Source of the DNA: Chitinophagaceae bacterium UBA7600
GTDB lineage: Bacteria > Bacteroidota > Bacteroidia > Chitinophagales > Chitinophagaceae
Assembly (NCBI GenBank): GCA_002478885.1
Contig: DLKC01000020.1
Coordinates: 1 to 64,000 of the forward strand
DNA: 64,000 nt
Direction of reading: 5' to 3'
Under the pieces are notes generated by a model. The model saw only the letters and a list, made by a program, of their open reading frames with translations. It searched no databases and was not told where the DNA came from. Made by a program: the position numbers and the translations under genes. Shown here in pieces: positions 62,801 through 64,000 of the stretch. Numbering within the stretch: the stretch's first letter is position 1; each line of letters opens with the position of its first letter.

Positions 62801-63594
62801 TGAAAGTATTGGAATCAGCACAGGCACAGCTTATACAGGCTGAAAAAATGGCGTCCCTCGGGGAACTCACCGCCGGAATTGCCCACGAGATCCAGAACCC
62901 CCTGAACTTTGTAACCAATTTTTCTGATATCAATAAAGACCTTATCGACGAACAGGTAGAGGAGTTGAAAAGTGGCAATATAGAAGAGGCCATCCATATA
63001 GCCGATGATATCAGGCAAAATGAAGAAAAGATCAACCAGCATGGAAAACGGGCGGATGCCATCGTAAAAGGAATGCTGCAGCACTCCCGCACAAATCCGG
63101 GCGCACAGGAACCTGTCGCCATCAATAAGTTCGCCGACGAATACCTGCGCATCTCCTACCATGGCCTTCGGGCAAAAGACAAGGAGTTCAATGTTAGCAT
63201 CAAAACCGATTTTGATGAAACCATCGGATCAGTCAACCTTGTGCCGCAGGATATTGGACGCGTATTACTCAATCTTTACAACAATGCATTTTTTGCTGTT
63301 AAAGAAAGACAGAAGAAATCCCACGACCGCAGCTATGAGCCTACCGTTGTGGTTGCAACAAAAAAACAACCGGGCAAAACGGAGATCAGTATAAGTGACA
63401 ACGGAACAGGTATACCATCCGGCATCCTCGACAAGATTTTTCAACCCTTTTTTACCACCAAATCTTCAGGCGAGGGAACGGGGCTTGGGCTAAGCCTTAG
63501 TTACGACATTGTCAAAGCCCATGGCGGCGAGATAAGGGTGGCGAGCAAGGAGGGCGAGGGCACAGTATTTACCATCCAGCTTCCCCATAAATAG
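59893..63594 (+). CDS. Reg_prop / Y_Y_Y propeller histidine kinase lipoprotein
   Basis: The 1233-residue protein has a signal with a lipobox-like ILSC. About eleven to twelve Reg_prop blades of 42 residues each (about 115-620) have the pattern NLWFGTxGGGVSKYDGKxF and repeat every 126 bp in DNA. A Y_Y_Y domain (about 830-905) and a transmembrane helix (WMYLLYAAIVVSAIALIF) follow. After a coiled coil the phosphotransfer domain has His998 in AGIAHEIQNPLNFV, and HATPase_c has DNGTGIP and FTTKSSGEGTGLGLSLSY. It lacks the AraC and receiver parts of classical Bacteroides hybrid sensors. Similar sensors detect oligosaccharides, but no PUL-type pair (susC/D) is present here. Confidence 0.9.
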   Translation: MNEERIKNQWHISTLKHIPAIVGFAFILSCAQQTNPGNSTPGQNTTTVSLHRSLLTDLPAESKPLPVFQDKAAAPKTASMADLTQKNRLVSTTHFFVDSLTGLTIPEDAQGKGLFTAYTTDEGLALDQIYCSYKDRSGNLWFGTSGGGVSKYDGKTFTNYTKLQGLSNNVVWSILEDKNGNLWFGTDGNGVSKYDGRVFTNYSVAQGLANDVVFSIKEDQKGNLWFATLKGGVSKYDGKTFTTYSIAQGLPSNAVRDILEDKQGTMWFGTLGGGLCSFDGKRFTTYTTANGLSNDTIRSLHQDKKGRIWLATDGGGLCAYDGTKFTSYSTMQGLANNKVWTVTEDSKGNIWAGTNGGGASKFDGQHFTNYTTLQGLANNNVRCISEDESGNIWFGTFGGGVCKFEGKSFTNYTKAQGLPNNVVYSITEDNTGNLWLGTFGAGVCRYDRKSFTCYNSTQGLKSNLIYCTSKDSKGNLWFGTFESGAIKFDGSHFTNYSTAQGLANNVVFCITEDQEGNLWFGTSGGGVSKFDGKSFTSFTKATGLPDNEVFCITKDRKGNLWFGTSGGGICRFDGKSFMNFSVEQGLADNLVWAITEDGAGNVWIGTQQGLSVMPAKKAAMLDAIHSTDTTLTGPVFETFTNKDGLPDNFITQIVQGTDDKLYIGTNLGICELLPGPTTTAPEKQWHAGRIFNSHTGYPVKDVNAGSGAMFRDSKGIIWIGTGSDKTGLVRFDPKADIVQSDKPPVVVIQAVKINQENLIWNDLDTTYTSIAVKATHPAPNIAEEINAFGRPLSDAERDANREKFGDIAFRGIRSWYPIPENLVLPHDKNSISFDFNAIETGKNHLVKYQYMLVGYDKNWNPASDKSNATFGNIYEGSYTFKVRAQSPDGLWSEPISYSFRVLPPWWRTWWMYLLYAAIVVSAIALIFRWNTKRIIYQKHVLEQKVAVATAQIREEKENVEAQKKIVENTLKVLESAQAQLIQAEKMASLGELTAGIAHEIQNPLNFVTNFSDINKDLIDEQVEELKSGNIEEAIHIADDIRQNEEKINQHGKRADAIVKGMLQHSRTNPGAQEPVAINKFADEYLRISYHGLRAKDKEFNVSIKTDFDETIGSVNLVPQDIGRVLLNLYNNAFFAVKERQKKSHDRSYEPTVVVATKKQPGKTEISISDNGTGIPSGILDKIFQPFFTTKSSGEGTGLGLSLSYDIVKAHGGEIRVASKEGEGTVFTIQLPHK

Positions 63595-63623
63595 TTTTTC
63601 AAAAAATCACGCATACGAGTGCC

Positions 63624-64000
63624 ATGAGAGCTAAAACGATTAAAACCACATCTACCGAAGAATTTCAATCTGCTTTGCAAGAATCAATGGATGATGGATT
63701 TAAGCCAACGCTCGCCATCGCATTTGTTTCAAAAAGCCAGGACAGGAAAGCCATTACAGCAATACTAAGCCAGCATGATATTGCCGTTTTCGGTTGCACC
63801 ACCAACGGCGAATTTATCAGCGAGGATCTCCAAAAAGGTTCTGCAGCCATTTTATTGCTTGACATGAAAAAAGAATATTTCGATATTTATTTTCATGAAT
63901 TCACCGAACCCAATTACCGGGAGGCGGCGAGAAATATTGCCAAAAAGGCCAAAGACAAATTTGCAGTGCCGGCTTTTTTAATCGGTGTCAGCAATTATGA
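63624..64000 (+). CDS. FIST-domain sensor protein (partial, cut by window end)
   Basis: The ORF opens at the ATG at 63624, 30 bp after the kinase stop, and runs to the window edge without a stop, giving 125 residues. FIST_N features are visible: LAIAFVSKSQDRKAITAIL, VFGCTTNGEFISEDLQKGSA and FAVPAFLIGVSNY. FIST domains are small-ligand sensory modules in signal transduction proteins, often fused to or next to histidine kinases. The tight spacing suggests co-transcription with the upstream kinase. The C-terminal half and any output domain are outside the window. Confidence 0.82.
   Translation, partial: MRAKTIKTTSTEEFQSALQESMDDGFKPTLAIAFVSKSQDRKAITAILSQHDIAVFGCTTNGEFISEDLQKGSAAILLLDMKKEYFDIYFHEFTEPNYREAARNIAKKAKDKFAVPAFLIGVSNY

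Overview
The window looks like a chromosomal segment of a Bacteroidota bacterium, most likely family Chitinophagaceae. The supporting evidence is four large secreted proteins ending in type IX secretion (T9SS) type A sorting domains, sensor kinases built on Reg_prop/Y_Y_Y propellers or TPR repeats, a MoxR/DUF58/DUF4350/DUF4129/SpoIIM/RDD membrane cluster, twin-arginine-like oxidoreductases and hydrolases, and no Shine-Dalgarno-like leaders. I see no prophage, transposase, CRISPR array or rRNA. One tRNA-Thr(CGT) is present.

Layout. 0.2-6.1 kb: a five-repeat PPC-domain T9SS protein and a NarL-type two-component pair whose response regulator has no ATG/GTG/TTG start that keeps its receiver domain whole. 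6.4-11.7 kb: M1 metallopeptidase, YafY/WYL regulator, DinB protein, orphan ABC ATPase and a lipoprotein. 11.8-13.6 kb: stress genes (thioredoxin, CbpA-like DnaJ, Hsp20). 13.8-17.7 kb: serine hydrolase, tRNA-Thr, RRM protein, amidohydrolase. 17.9-22.2 kb: a sulfatase fused to six MopE-type calcium-binding-like repeats and a T9SS tail. 22.2-29.3 kb: the MoxR cluster, in which the DUF4350 gene is frameshifted. 29.4-36.3 kb: T9SS esterase, tandem small beta-barrel paralogues, T9SS subtilase, VTT membrane protein. 36.5-44.0 kb: soluble and lipoprotein quinoprotein-type dehydrogenases, a GH5 glycosidase and methylmalonate-semialdehyde dehydrogenase.

45.2-55.5 kb is a run of minus-strand carbohydrate genes: GH172 (DUF2961), NHL propeller, alpha-ketoglutarate-semialdehyde dehydrogenase, DUF6786, a KdaD-like FAH-family dehydratase, a class-C serine hydrolase, an alpha/beta hydrolase and a GH109-like NAD-dependent oxidoreductase. 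Read together they suggest release of a furanose or pentose and its oxidative, non-phosphorylative breakdown to alpha-ketoglutarate. 55.8-64 kb holds two large histidine kinases with nearly the same catalytic module but different sensors, a papain-like protein, a 40-residue Lys/Ala-rich DNA-binding-like protein on the opposite strand, and the start of a FIST sensor gene cut by the window edge.

The most striking non-coding signal is a dispersed intergenic repeat family. I found 25 copies of a 20-bp element built around the 9-bp palindrome TGCGTCGCA (19 copies) or a variant GTGTCAC core (6 copies), the two forms being related by a compensatory base-pair change. Copies occur singly or as inverted pairs, only between genes, and mostly at boundaries between transcription units.
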